From Arenibacter sp. 6A1 (GTDB lineage: Bacteria > Bacteroidota > Bacteroidia > Flavobacteriales > Flavobacteriaceae): a DNA stretch of 64,000 bases. Where the stretch lies: assembly GCF_012272855.1 (NCBI RefSeq), contig NZ_JAAXCQ010000003.1, positions 186,001 through 250,000 on the forward strand. Reading direction: 5' to 3'. A program made the position numbers and the translations under genes. Shown piece after piece: positions 25,698-35,034 of the stretch. The notes beneath the pieces are model-generated. The model was not told where the DNA came from, searched no databases, and saw only the letters and a list, made by a program, of their open reading frames with translations. Each line of letters begins with the position of its first letter. The first letter of the stretch is position 1.

Positions 25698-26635
25698 TAC
25701 CATCCAGAATATCCTTGGAGGAAGCGGGCAAAAGGGTAGCTCCATTTGTTCATAAAACCCCAGTTTTAACCTCCCGTATTTTAAATGAGAAATCTGGGGC
25801 CCAATTATTTTTTAAATGCGAGAATTTTCAAAAAATGGGCGCTTTTAAAATGCGCGGTGCCATTAATGCCATTCAACAATTAAGTGAAACACAAAAAAAG
25901 GCAGGCGTTGTAACGCATTCTTCGGGCAATTTTGGTCAGGCTTTAGCCTTGGCCGCTAAAAGTTTAGCAGTACCGGCCTATATTGTAATGCCGCAAAGTG
26001 CTCCTTCCGTGAAAGTGGAAGCGGTACGTGGGTATGGTGGATTTGTCACGATTTCAGAATCGAGCATGGAAGGAAGGGAAAAAGCTGCCGATAAAATTGT
26101 TCAGGAAAAGGGCGCTGTCTTATTACACCCTTCCAATGATTTGGAAGTGATTTTAGGGCAAGGCACGGCCGCAATGGAACTGCTTGTAGAAATGGATGAT
26201 TTAGACTATATCCTAACCCCTGTCGGCGGTGGTGGTCTCCTTGCAGGGACAGCTCTTGCCGCTCATTATTTTGGAAAAAATAGCAGGGTAGTCGGTGGGG
26301 AACCTATGGCCATGGACGATGCCTATAGGTCTTTGAAAAGTGGAAAAATAGAAACCAATGAATCTGGAGATACCATAGCAGACGGACTTAAAACGAATTT
26401 AGGAGATATTAATTTCCCGATTATTAAAACATTGGTGGCCGATATCATACGAGTAGAAGAAGATGAAATTATAGCCGCGATGAGATTGATATGGGAAAGA
26501 ATGAAAATAATTATAGAACCTTCTAGTGCAGTGGCATTTGCCGCCCTATTAAAGGAAAAAGAACGGTTTAAAAATAAAAAAGTAGGCATAATACTCTCTG
26601 GAGGTAACGTAGACCTACCTAATTTGCCTTTTTAA
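25694..26635 (+). CDS. PLP-dependent serine/threonine dehydratase or racemase-like enzyme
   Basis: A 313-residue fold-type II PLP enzyme. The PLP lysine is in MGAFKMRGA near residue 52, followed by [13 protein letters not shown] near 76 (Phe replaces the common His after SGN), the phosphate-binding loop [14 protein letters not shown] near 176, and SGGNVDL near the C-terminus. No ACT regulatory domain is present, so it resembles the catabolic threonine/serine ammonia-lyase or serine racemase group. It overlaps the homocysteine-binding metH gene by four bases and lies 34 bases before the rest of metH, so it is in a SAM-controlled methionine operon. Its substrate there is unknown; serine is a reasonable guess because of its one-carbon role. 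Confidence 0.85.
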   Translation: MIPSRISLEEAGKRVAPFVHKTPVLTSRILNEKSGAQLFFKCENFQKMGAFKMRGAINAIQQLSETQKKAGVVTHSSGNFGQALALAAKSLAVPAYIVMPQSAPSVKVEAVRGYGGFVTISESSMEGREKAADKIVQEKGAVLLHPSNDLEVILGQGTAAMELLVEMDDLDYILTPVGGGGLLAGTALAAHYFGKNSRVVGGEPMAMDDAYRSLKSGKIETNESGDTIADGLKTNLGDINFPIIKTLVADIIRVEEDEIIAAMRLIWERMKIIIEPSSAVAFAALLKEKERFKNKKVGIILSGGNVDLPNLPF

Positions 26636-26669
26636 AGGAAGTATTACCAAAATCTTTACAGCATAAAAA

Positions 26670-29384
26670 ATGAGTACAGAAAACAATAGCCGGCAAGCGG
26701 ATACAAATAGATATTTAAAGCTTTCAGGATTGGAGCCTTTAGTGGTTACCCCAGAGAGTAATTTTGTAAATGTAGGAGAAAGGACTAATGTGGCAGGTTC
26801 CAAAAAATTCCTGAGGCTGATTAAGGAAGAGAAGTATGAGGAGGCCTTGGACATTGCCAGAGACCAGGTAGAAGGTGGTGCGCAGGTACTTGACGTGAAT
26901 ATGGATGATGGGCTTTTAGATGGGGTTGAAGCCATGGTAAAGTTCTTAAATCTGATTGTAGCCGAACCGGATATAGCCAGGGTACCCATTATGATCGATA
27001 GTTCTAAGTGGGAAATTATTGAGGCAGGACTCCAAGTAGTACAGGGGAAATGTGTGGTGAACTCTATTAGCCTTAAAGAGGGCAAGGAGCAATTTGTGCA
27101 GCATGCCAAAATGATCAGGCGCTATGGTGCTGCCGTGATCGTGATGGCTTTTGATGAGGTAGGACAAGCCGATAATTTTGAAAGACGTTGTGAGATTTCG
27201 AAACGTTCCTATGATATTTTGGTGAATGAAGTGGGGTTTCCTGCTGAAGACATCATTTTTGATTTAAATATATTTCCTGTGGCAACAGGAATGGACGAAC
27301 ACAAATTAAATGCCATCGATTTTATTAAGGCTACGGCATGGGTAAAGGAAAACTTGCCCTATTGTAGCGTTAGTGGTGGGGTTAGTAATGTGTCTTTTAG
27401 TTTTAGGGGGAACAACCCGGTAAGGGAAGCCATGCATTCTGTTTTCCTTTATCATGCTATTAAGGCTGGAATGAATATGGGGATTGTGAACCCCAATATG
27501 TTGGAGATTTATGACGATATACCCAAAGATCTCTTAGAACATGTAGAAGACGTTATCCTTAACCGTAGGGATGATGCTACAGAACGCTTGTTAGATTTTG
27601 CCGAGAATGTTGTTGGAAAAGCCAAAGAGAACAAAGTTGACCTTTCTTGGCGAGAAGAACCTTTGCAAAATAGGATTACAAGAGCATTGGTAAAAGGTAT
27701 AGACCAATACATAACAGAAGATGTTGAGGAAGCAAGGCAGAGTGCTTCTAAAACCATAGAGGTTATTGAGGGGCATTTGATGATAGGGATGAACGTGGTT
27801 GGCGATTTGTTCCAAAGTGGTAAGATGTTCTTGCCCCAAGTGGTAAAATCGGCCAGGGTAATGAAAAGGGCCGTGGCGTATTTGCTTCCTTTTATAGAAG
27901 AAGAGAAGTTGTTAAACCCTGATCATCAGGCAGGGAATTCTCATAATGGTAAAATTTTAATGGCCACGGTAAAAGGCGATGTACACGATATCGGAAAAAA
28001 TATTGTGAGTGTGGTCCTAGCCTGTAACAATTACGAAATAGTAGATTTAGGGGTCATGGTACCCCCAGAAAAAATAATTCAAGCTGCCAAGGACGAAAAT
28101 GTCGATGTTATTGGTCTAAGTGGTCTTATTACCCCATCTTTAGATGAAATGGTCTTTTTGGCCAAGGAAATGGAACGCCAAAACTTTAAGGTACCCCTAC
28201 TTATTGGTGGGGCAACCACCAGTAAGGCCCATACGGCCGTAAAAATAGACCCTCAATACCAAAGTGCCGTGGTACACGTAAACGATGCCTCGCGCGCCGT
28301 TACCGTAGTGGGCGATTTGTTGCAGAAAGAAACTTCTCTAAAATATAAGGAAAGCATTAAGTTAGACTATGAAGACTTTAGGAATAAATTCTTAAATAGG
28401 GGCAAGCATAAAGAGTATTTGGATATCGCCCAGGCGAGGGAAAATAAATATCAGGTAGATTGGAGCAAGGCCGAAATAATAAAGCCTAAAGAATTGGGGA
28501 TTCAGATTATTGAAGAATTTGATTTTAATAAATTATTGCCATTCATTGATTGGTCACCATTTTTTAGAAGTTGGGAATTGCACGGTAAATACCCGGCTAT
28601 CTTAGAAGATGAGGTGGTAGGTACCCAAGCGACCGAGCTTTTTGCCGATGCCCAGCAGATGTTGAAAATGATATTGGATAAAAATTTGTTTAAGGCCAAG
28701 GCTATTTTTGGACTGTTTCCGGCCAATACAGTGAATGATGACGATATTGAGCTGTTGCATGAAGGGAAACCGTATATATTTAGAACACTACGCCAGCAAA
28801 CCAAGAAGTATGCGGGTAAGCCTAATTTTGCCCTTTCCGATTTTATAGCGCCTAAGGATAGTGGTCTTCAGGATTATATAGGTTGTTTTTGTGTTTCTAC
28901 TGGATTTGGTACCGACGAACTTGCCGATACCTACCAAAAGAATTTGGACGACTATAACAGCATTATGGTTAAGGCTTTGGCCGATAGGTTTGCCGAGGCT
29001 TTTGCCGAATACCTACACAGGGAAGTCCGAAAGGAACATTGGGGCTATGTTCCGGAGGAGGGATTGAGCAACGAAGAATTGATCAAAGAATCCTATATCG
29101 GTATACGGCCTGCGCCAGGGTACCCGGCATGTCCCGACCATTTGGAAAAGTTGACCATTTGGGAAGTGTTGCAAGTAAAAGAAAAAATAGGGGTGTCTCT
29201 GACCGATAGTTTGGCCATGTGGCCTGCTGCTAGTGTCAGCGGTTATTATTTTGGTAGTACGGAGGCTAGGTATTTTGGCGTTGGGAAAATTAAAGAAGAC
29301 CAAGTCGAAGATTTTGCCAAACGTAAGAACATGCCGTTGGAGGACGCTACAAGATGGTTGGCTCCGAATATAGCGGATGACTAA
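26670..29384 (+). CDS. metH: Methionine synthase, folate-, cobalamin- and SAM-binding subunit (split MetH, C-terminal part)
   Basis: Transfers methyl from methyltetrahydrofolate to cobalamin and reactivates it with SAM. Domains in the 904-residue protein: pterin-binding (about 25-290, with [16 protein letters not shown] and VNSISLKEG), cobalamin cap (about 320-410, with [21 protein letters not shown]), cobalamin-binding (about 425-560, with [11 protein letters not shown], whose His is the lower cobalt ligand), and reactivation domain (about 580-904, with [12 protein letters not shown]). The protein lacks only the homocysteine domain, which is supplied by the gene at 24684. The two must work together. 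A repeat element separates it from metF. Confidence 0.96.
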   Translation: MSTENNSRQADTNRYLKLSGLEPLVVTPESNFVNVGERTNVAGSKKFLRLIKEEKYEEALDIARDQVEGGAQVLDVNMDDGLLDGVEAMVKFLNLIVAEPDIARVPIMIDSSKWEIIEAGLQVVQGKCVVNSISLKEGKEQFVQHAKMIRRYGAAVIVMAFDEVGQADNFERRCEISKRSYDILVNEVGFPAEDIIFDLNIFPVATGMDEHKLNAIDFIKATAWVKENLPYCSVSGGVSNVSFSFRGNNPVREAMHSVFLYHAIKAGMNMGIVNPNMLEIYDDIPKDLLEHVEDVILNRRDDATERLLDFAENVVGKAKENKVDLSWREEPLQNRITRALVKGIDQYITEDVEEARQSASKTIEVIEGHLMIGMNVVGDLFQSGKMFLPQVVKSARVMKRAVAYLLPFIEEEKLLNPDHQAGNSHNGKILMATVKGDVHDIGKNIVSVVLACNNYEIVDLGVMVPPEKIIQAAKDENVDVIGLSGLITPSLDEMVFLAKEMERQNFKVPLLIGGATTSKAHTAVKIDPQYQSAVVHVNDASRAVTVVGDLLQKETSLKYKESIKLDYEDFRNKFLNRGKHKEYLDIAQARENKYQVDWSKAEIIKPKELGIQIIEEFDFNKLLPFIDWSPFFRSWELHGKYPAILEDEVVGTQATELFADAQQMLKMILDKNLFKAKAIFGLFPANTVNDDDIELLHEGKPYIFRTLRQQTKKYAGKPNFALSDFIAPKDSGLQDYIGCFCVSTGFGTDELADTYQKNLDDYNSIMVKALADRFAEAFAEYLHREVRKEHWGYVPEEGLSNEELIKESYIGIRPAPGYPACPDHLEKLTIWEVLQVKEKIGVSLTDSLAMWPAASVSGYYFGSTEARYFGVGKIKEDQVEDFAKRKNMPLEDATRWLAPNIADD

Positions 29385-29410
29385 AGGGGTGTTGATGGTG
29401 ATGGAGGCCC

Positions 29411-29513
29411 GCGTTAGGGATTGAGGTTTTGTTGAAGCTATTTACATTTTATCCTTGCGAAAACAGCAAGGATAAAATGTAAAAGCGACTACCGAACGCC
29501 CGCCCGAACGCCC
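29411..29513 (+). repeat. GCGTTAGGGAT...GAACGCCC repeat, copy 1, with perfect 18-bp hairpin
   Basis: The element begins GCGTTAGGGATTG and ends CGAACGCCC, with a second GAACGCCC just before. In its middle TTTACATTTTATCCTTGC (29441-29458) and GCAAGGATAAAATGTAAA (29466-29483) form a perfect 18-bp hairpin around a 7-base loop. A second copy with the same ends is found inverted at 53247-53326. It lies between metH and metF and may act as a terminator or message-stabilising structure. Confidence 0.65.
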
Positions 29514-29580
29514 TAAAAAATAGAGTTTAAAAGAAATTATTAAATAGAAACCCCAGCGGTTTCGGGTTAGTTTAGTAGAA

Positions 29581-30534
29581 ATGAAAATTACGGATCACAT
29601 TAAGAATGCACAGGGGAAGACCTTGTTTTCGTTTGAAATTGTACCCCCGGTAAAGGGAAAGGGGATTCAGGAACTTTATAATAATATAGATCCTTTGATG
29701 GAGTTTAAGCCGCCTTTTATCGATGTTACTACTTCTAGGGAAGAGTATGTTTACATTGAAAGGGATGGGTTGTTGGATAAAAAACTGACCCGTATGCGTC
29801 CGGGAACCGTGGGAATATGTGCTTCTATTCAGCATAAATACAAGGTAGATACGGTGCCTCATTTATTATGCGGCGGTTTTACAAAGGAGGAAACCGAGTA
29901 TGTGCTGGTAGACTGCCATTACTTGGGCATTGACAATATTATGGCTTTGAGGGGCGATGCCAGAAAGGAAGAGAAATATTTTAATCCTACCCAAGGCGGG
30001 CATTCTTATGCCAAGGATTTGGTGAAACAGATTAAAGATTTGAACTGCGGGAATTATTTGCACGATACGATAGACGCTGCGAATAGCGCTGATTTTTGTA
30101 TAGGTGTGGCTGGATACCCAGAGAAGCACTTAGAGGCACCATCTTTGCAAACCGATCTTAAAAGGTTGAAGGAAAAGGTTGATGCCGGAGCCGATTATGT
30201 GGTGACACAAATGTTTTTTGACAACCAACGTTTTTTTGAATTTGTTGCAGCAGCTAGGGATATGGGGATTGACATTCCTATTATTCCAGGGATAAAACCT
30301 ATTGCCGTGCAAAGGCATATGCAATTATTGCCTCAGGTTTTTAGGATAGATTTACCTGAAGATTTGATTCAAGCGGTCGATGCTTGTAAGAATAATGCCG
30401 CGGTAAGACAGGTAGGTATAGAATGGGCCATTCAGCAGTCTAAAGAATTAAAGGCAGCCGGAGTCCCTGTTTTGCATTACTATTCCATGGGGAAATCTGA
30501 TAATATACACGCCATTGCCAAAGCGCTTTTTTAA
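29581..30534 (+). CDS. metF: 5,10-methylenetetrahydrofolate reductase
   Basis: Makes 5-methyltetrahydrofolate, the methyl donor for MetH. The 317-residue TIM-barrel flavoprotein has FEIVPPVKGKG near residue 18, a DVTTSREEY segment near 43, ALRGDARKEE near 121, GVAGYPEKHLEAP near 178 and DYVVTQMFFD near 205. Length and motifs fit MetF. No promoter was recognised in the 196 bases upstream, which are filled by the repeat element, so it is probably read through from metH. A clear terminator ends the methionine region. Confidence 0.95.
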   Translation: MKITDHIKNAQGKTLFSFEIVPPVKGKGIQELYNNIDPLMEFKPPFIDVTTSREEYVYIERDGLLDKKLTRMRPGTVGICASIQHKYKVDTVPHLLCGGFTKEETEYVLVDCHYLGIDNIMALRGDARKEEKYFNPTQGGHSYAKDLVKQIKDLNCGNYLHDTIDAANSADFCIGVAGYPEKHLEAPSLQTDLKRLKEKVDAGADYVVTQMFFDNQRFFEFVAAARDMGIDIPIIPGIKPIAVQRHMQLLPQVFRIDLPEDLIQAVDACKNNAAVRQVGIEWAIQQSKELKAAGVPVLHYYSMGKSDNIHAIAKALF

Positions 30535-30555
30535 GGCCCAATAGTAGAAGAATTG

Positions 30556-30587
30556 CCCCGGCACCTTTGGTGTTGGGGTTTTTTTAT
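30556..30587 (+). terminator. Terminator after metF
   Basis: CCCCGGCACC and GGTGTTGGGG (one G-T pair) enclose TTT and are followed by seven T. Confidence 0.9.
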
Positions 30588-30734
30588 GCGCTTTTTTCTT
30601 TTAGGGCTGCGATTGCTTTATGGTACAAAGGGCTTACACTAAAGCCATGGCCAATAAAAAAAAAGTGATTTGGTTTCCTGTAATTTAGCAGCTAAGGCCG
30701 TTTGAAAGGCTACTGTTCCCTTTTTAATTTTTCC

Positions 30735-30742
30735 TACATTTG
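30735..30742 (+). promoter_or_regulatory. -7 element very close to the PagL-like start codon
   Basis: TACATTTG matches TAnnTTTG and ends six bases before the ATG at 30749, so the message would have almost no leader. No good -33 element was seen. Confidence 0.45.
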
Positions 30743-30748
30743 TTTTCT

Positions 30749-31849
30749 ATGAACTTAAGGTTACTATTCGTTTGCTGCTTCTGGGCGGGGTGTTGTTTTT
30801 CCCAGGATCAGGAAGAATCCCAAAAGCAGGTGTTGGATATGAGCCATTTCTACGGCTCCATTTTATTGCACAATCCTGATATTTCGCATCTGATCACCGA
30901 CCATCCAGGAGGAGTGATATTAAGTTATAATAAAAAAACATACGGGGATAAGGTATGGCAGCAGCGATTTAATTACCCCGATACCGGTTATTCCTTGGTA
31001 TACCAAAATATGAACAACAATTCCTTGGGGAAAAATATTGGGCTGTATGCACATTACAATTTTTATTTTCTAAGACGGAACCTTCAGTTTAGGCTAGGGC
31101 AGGGCCTAGCGTATAATACCAATCCCTTTGATAAGAATGAAAATTTCAGAAACAATGCCTATGGCTCCCATTTGTTGAGTTCTACCTACTTAATGTTGAA
31201 TTATCAGCGAGAAAATATTTTTGAAGGACTGGGCTTTAAGGCCGGATTATCGGTCATACACTACTCTAATGCAAACGTAAAGGCACCCAATACTTCTACC
31301 AATACCTTGGCGGCGAACATAGGGCTTACCTATGATTTGGACGGGGGAAATACAATGGGGTATAAAAGACATGCGGATACTCTAAAAACCAAGGGAGCTA
31401 TACGTTATAATTTGGCTTTTAGAAGTGGCATTAACGAGAGCGATGTAGTAGACTCTGGGCAATATGCCTTTTATATTTTTTCGGCCTATGCCGATAAACA
31501 GGTGGGACGTATAAGTGCGCTGCAATTGGGGACGGATTTGTTTTTTTCTAATTTTTTAAAGGAACTTATACGCTACCAGGCGGTTTCTTTTCCCGATTAC
31601 GGGGTGAAGGCCGATACCGATTATAGACGGGTGGGCGTATTCGTTGGCCATGAGTTGTTCATTAATAAAATGTCGGTAATTTCCCAATTGGGGTATTATG
31701 TGTATTATCCCTTTGACTTTGAAGGAAGGGTGTACAATAGAATGGGGATAAAGCGTTATTTTAACGATAAGATTTATGGGGCGGTTAGCCTTAAATCGCA
31801 CGGTGCAAAGGCCGAGGCGGTAGAATTTGGTGTGGGGATACGATTGTAA
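30749..31849 (+). CDS. PagL-like lipid A 3-O-deacylase / acyloxyacyl hydrolase, outer membrane
   Basis: A 366-residue predicted outer-membrane beta-barrel. A signal peptide (residues 1 to about 18, ending CCFSQ) is followed by many amphipathic strands. The motif HYSNANVKAP at about His171 and Ser173 matches the HxSNA catalytic motif of PagL, which removes an acyl chain from lipid A. The protein is about twice the size of Pseudomonas PagL, as is common for the Bacteroidota versions annotated as acyloxyacyl hydrolase. The C-terminus, VEFGVGIRL, is barrel-like. The frame extends three codons upstream to a TTG, but the ATG at 30749 is preferred because it starts the signal peptide cleanly. Confidence 0.8.
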   Translation: MNLRLLFVCCFWAGCCFSQDQEESQKQVLDMSHFYGSILLHNPDISHLITDHPGGVILSYNKKTYGDKVWQQRFNYPDTGYSLVYQNMNNNSLGKNIGLYAHYNFYFLRRNLQFRLGQGLAYNTNPFDKNENFRNNAYGSHLLSSTYLMLNYQRENIFEGLGFKAGLSVIHYSNANVKAPNTSTNTLAANIGLTYDLDGGNTMGYKRHADTLKTKGAIRYNLAFRSGINESDVVDSGQYAFYIFSAYADKQVGRISALQLGTDLFFSNFLKELIRYQAVSFPDYGVKADTDYRRVGVFVGHELFINKMSVISQLGYYVYYPFDFEGRVYNRMGIKRYFNDKIYGAVSLKSHGAKAEAVEFGVGIRL

Positions 31850-31934
31850 GGCCTCAAAAAAGGGCAGTATTAAAAGAAGCTCAACACAGCAGCAAACAAG
31901 GAGAACTGTTCTCTTTTTAATAAGAAAAACACTT

Positions 31935-31949
31935 TATGGGAATCCCATA
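31935..31949. promoter_or_regulatory. Perfect 15-bp palindrome before the DUF2807 lipoprotein gene
   Basis: TATGGGAATCCCATA is symmetric about its centre and lies 24 bases before the start codon. It may be an operator; no regulator is identified. Confidence 0.25.
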
Positions 31950-31973
31950 CTGTAAAATTACAACATACATATC

Positions 31974-32771
31974 ATGGGCATTGTAAATAACCTGGGAAGG
32001 AAGATAATTTGGAGGGGATTAAACCCTGTAGGGGTACTCTTGTTAGGGGTCCTAATGCTTAATTGCAATAGCGAAAATGCCTTTGATTGTTTTCAAAATT
32101 CGGGACCTATAGAAATGGAAGTGGTATCTGTAGCCGATTTTACAAAAATTACGGTCTATGAAAATGTCCAATTGATAGTGAAACAGGGCGATACCTTAAA
32201 AGTAGCCGTAGAAACAGGGAGATATTTGCGTGATGAGGTCAGTGTAACCGTAAAAGAAGGGCGTTTGTTGTTGCGGGACTCCAATTCCTGCAATTTCACT
32301 AGAAAGTATGGGGTCACTCGGGTATATGTTACAGCGCCCAATATCACGGAAATAAGGAGTGGTACGGGGCTAGCAGTTAAGAGTGATGGCGTGTTGGCTT
32401 TTCCTAAGCTAAAATTGATTTCTGAAAGTTATGTAGAGCCGGAGGCTGGGCATACGAGTGGAGAATTTACAATGGAGATCGATGCTCAGGAGGTTTCTAT
32501 CATTTCAAATGGCATATCGTACTTTAACCTCAAAGGAAAAACCGTAGATTTTAATATTTTATTTTCTGCTGGAGATTCTCGTCTAGAAGCTGAAGCCTTA
32601 CTGGCCGATAACATCACCTTTAATCATCGTGGTTCTAACGATATACGAGTAAGCCCGCAACTATCCCTTAAAGGAATACTAAGAGGAACGGGCGATTTGG
32701 TTTGTTTTACTGCTCCGCCCATAGTAGAAGTAGAACAATTGTATAAAGGAGCCTTGATTTTTAAGCCCTAG
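31974..32771 (+). CDS. DUF2807 (head GIN domain) lipoprotein
   Basis: A 265-residue protein with a lipoprotein signal: a hydrophobic stretch (residues 18-30) ending LMLNC, with the cysteine near residue 31 as the probable lipid anchor. The rest is the DUF2807 beta-solenoid-like domain (FTKITVYENVQLIVKQGDTLKVAVETG, then repeated short beta units). The domain is common in Bacteroidota surface or periplasmic proteins and has no established function. A second DUF2807 protein without a lipobox is encoded at 45600. The gene seems to stand alone. Confidence 0.82.
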   Translation: MGIVNNLGRKIIWRGLNPVGVLLLGVLMLNCNSENAFDCFQNSGPIEMEVVSVADFTKITVYENVQLIVKQGDTLKVAVETGRYLRDEVSVTVKEGRLLLRDSNSCNFTRKYGVTRVYVTAPNITEIRSGTGLAVKSDGVLAFPKLKLISESYVEPEAGHTSGEFTMEIDAQEVSIISNGISYFNLKGKTVDFNILFSAGDSRLEAEALLADNITFNHRGSNDIRVSPQLSLKGILRGTGDLVCFTAPPIVEVEQLYKGALIFKP

Positions 32772-32870
32772 GGTACTAAAGGTTATCGGGCATAAATACA
32801 AAAGTCATGACAATCGTTGAAAATTTTTGGGGCACTTATTTTGTAGGACTATTTAAAATTACGCTGACTT

Positions 32871-33872
32871 ATGACGTCTAAGGAAATACAACTTGCCGAA
32901 GGAATGCTGCAACAGTTGGTTGAGGAGCATAGGATTCCCGGACTGGCCATTACCGTCCGTAAAAAGAATGCAGTTTTCTTTGAGAAAGGCTTTGGTTGCG
33001 CCAACTTGGAAGCCGGAATACCAATAGATCCCCAAAAAACCATATTTAGGATCGCAAGTGTTTCCAAGCCTATTGCAGCTAGTGCCTTGGCGGTGATGGT
33101 GAACGAAGGGAAAATAAGGCTGGATACTTCATTTTACCATTACGTTCCTTATTTTCCACGGAAAGAATATGATTTTACAATTGGACAATTGGCGAGCCAC
33201 ACCGCTGGCATTCGTAGTTATAGAGGTACGGAATACGGCTTGGACAAGCCTTTTTCTATAAAAGATGGGATTTCTGTTTTTAAGGACGATCCTTTATTGT
33301 TTAGGCCTGGGAGCAACTACCACTACAGCAGTTATGACTGGGTACTGATATCCTTGGCCATGGAAGAGATTAGCGGTTTGCAATTTAAGGACTATGTAAG
33401 GGAAAAAGTGTTGGATCCCTTGGGATTAAAAAATACTTATGCCGAGATTCATGGGGAAGTAATGCCTTTTGCCGCTACTTTTTATTCTAAAAGGAAGTCG
33501 GGTTTTAGAAAAGCCATCCCTGTAAATAATTTTTATAAACTGGCAGGTGGAGGATATTTGTCTACCACTGCGGATATAGCCCTATTGGGAGATTCTTATT
33601 TAAATGGGGAAATGGCCAATAATGCTGTAGTGCCTCAGTTTTTAAGGTCGCAATTAATAGAAGGCATTCCTACCTATTACGGCCTAGGCTGGGAGGTGAG
33701 TACCGATAAAAAAGGTAGGCCGTACTTTGGTCATATTGGGAATGGGATCGGTGGTTATGCCGTTTTTTATGTGTTTCCAGCCCAGGAAATGGTGTTTTCT
33801 ATCATGACCAACTGCACAAACCCAGGCATCTTAGAAGAATTGAACGCTGTTATAGATGTATTCTTAGAGTAG
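32871..33872 (+). CDS. Serine hydrolase of the beta-lactamase/class C family
   Basis: A 333-residue serine beta-lactamase-like hydrolase. The catalytic SxxK is in RIASVSKPIAASAL near residue 65. The second motif is the Tyr in YHYSSYDW near residue 161, and HIGNG near 285 occupies the place of the KTG-type motif. FTIGQLASHTAGIRSY near 105 is the family LLxHTSG segment. No signal peptide is visible, so it is likely cytoplasmic, unlike secreted beta-lactamases; an esterase or peptidase role is more likely than antibiotic hydrolysis. The substrate is unknown. Confidence 0.85.
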   Translation: MTSKEIQLAEGMLQQLVEEHRIPGLAITVRKKNAVFFEKGFGCANLEAGIPIDPQKTIFRIASVSKPIAASALAVMVNEGKIRLDTSFYHYVPYFPRKEYDFTIGQLASHTAGIRSYRGTEYGLDKPFSIKDGISVFKDDPLLFRPGSNYHYSSYDWVLISLAMEEISGLQFKDYVREKVLDPLGLKNTYAEIHGEVMPFAATFYSKRKSGFRKAIPVNNFYKLAGGGYLSTTADIALLGDSYLNGEMANNAVVPQFLRSQLIEGIPTYYGLGWEVSTDKKGRPYFGHIGNGIGGYAVFYVFPAQEMVFSIMTNCTNPGILEELNAVIDVFLE

Positions 33873-34239
33873 TACTGGCCAGTCTTCTATGGTGAAAAAA
33901 GCAAAGACGGCAATATTAATATGAATATGAAGGGCAAGTAAGGAGTAAGATTATTTACCCAAAGTCATGGGCGAAATAAAACCTCCTGATTGGCGCATTT
34001 CTAAAAAATTGTTCCATCGTTTTGTAGAATCATTAGGAAACGTTTGGGAAAGGACACATTATAATAGGAATTGCATTGGATACAGTAGCCTTTATTAAAA
34101 TATAAGCGTAATTTTCTTTAAATTTAAGGAATGATCCAAATGGAGCGTCCATTGGAATTTTATTTTAAGGGCAGCCCATGTTTATGGTGGTGCCTTCGGC
34201 AAACAAAGTTTAATTAGGAATCACTAAAATTTAAGCAAG
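33873..34239. other. Non-coding spacer between the serine hydrolase and osmC-like genes
   Basis: In these 367 bases I see no gene-like frame, no strong hairpin and no clear -33/-7 promoter pair. Confidence 0.45.
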
Positions 34240-34659
34240 ATGAAATTTACAAGAAATGCAAATGCCAATTGGAAAGGTGGCGGAAAAGATGGAAAAGGAA
34301 CCCTAAGTACTGAAAGTTCCGTATTAAACAAGACTCAATATTCTTTCAATACACGATTTGAGGACGGGGTAGGTACCAATCCTGAGGAGCTGGTAGGGGC
34401 AGCACTTTCGGGTTGTTATACAATGCAGTTGAGCTTTTTATTGGGCGAAGCTGGATTTACGCCCACGAACCTAGATACCGAGGCCAAAGTGACCTTCGAA
34501 GATGGTAGTGTAACCACCATCCACTTGGAACTAAAAGGCAAGGTGCCGGGAATAGACGACAAAAAGTTTAAGGAAGTTGCCCAAAAGGCTAAGGAAGTAT
34601 GTCCTATTTCCAAACTTATGAAGGCTAGTATTACTTTAACGGCTACCCTAGTATCCTAA
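34240..34659 (+). CDS. OsmC family peroxiredoxin
   Basis: A 139-residue OsmC-type thiol peroxidase that reduces organic hydroperoxides. The two active cysteines are in ALSGCYTMQLSFLL near residue 55 and EVCPISKLMK near 124. The N-terminal ANWKGGGKDGKGTLSTES is typical of the OsmC subgroup rather than Ohr. The length is as expected. It seems to be a single-gene unit with a hairpin downstream, consistent with a stress gene, but no regulatory site was recognised. Confidence 0.93.
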   Translation: MKFTRNANANWKGGGKDGKGTLSTESSVLNKTQYSFNTRFEDGVGTNPEELVGAALSGCYTMQLSFLLGEAGFTPTNLDTEAKVTFEDGSVTTIHLELKGKVPGIDDKKFKEVAQKAKEVCPISKLMKASITLTATLVS

Positions 34660-34715
34660 GGAATGGCAACGATAAAAAAGTCATTCTAAATTATTTTTTT
34701 TACTGAAATCTATAA

Positions 34716-34758
34716 GATGCCCTACGGATGTAAGGTTTGTCAAAGGGCATCTCCTTTT
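34716..34758 (+). terminator. Likely terminator after the osmC-like gene
   Basis: GATGCCCT pairs perfectly with AGGGCATC around a 20-base loop and is followed by TCCTTTTCTT. The T-run is interrupted. Confidence 0.5.
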
Positions 34759-34759
34759 C

Positions 34760-35034
34760 TTAAGATATTGTTCTAAAAATATGACTTAACGCCCACCGTT
34801 AAGGACAATATCTACATTCATTTTTCCTTACCAAAAATTCTTTTATATAGGATACTTTCCTGAAGGGTATTTTTTGTAATACTCCATAAGATGCTCTTTG
34901 TTGTATGGTCGAGCATAAAATTTATGTAATTTAGTCGACTATCAAAAAAAAGAAGCTATACGCTGAATGCTATAGAAACTATTTAGAGGATCTTCCTGAT
35001 GAAATAAAAAATATCATTCACATTATTACTACTT
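34760..35034. other. Spacer before the S15 peptidase gene
   Basis: Contains a 7-bp inverted repeat, CTTAACG-CCCAC-CGTTAAG (34785-34803), with no T-run, and otherwise no recognised gene or promoter. Its meaning is unknown. Confidence 0.35.
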
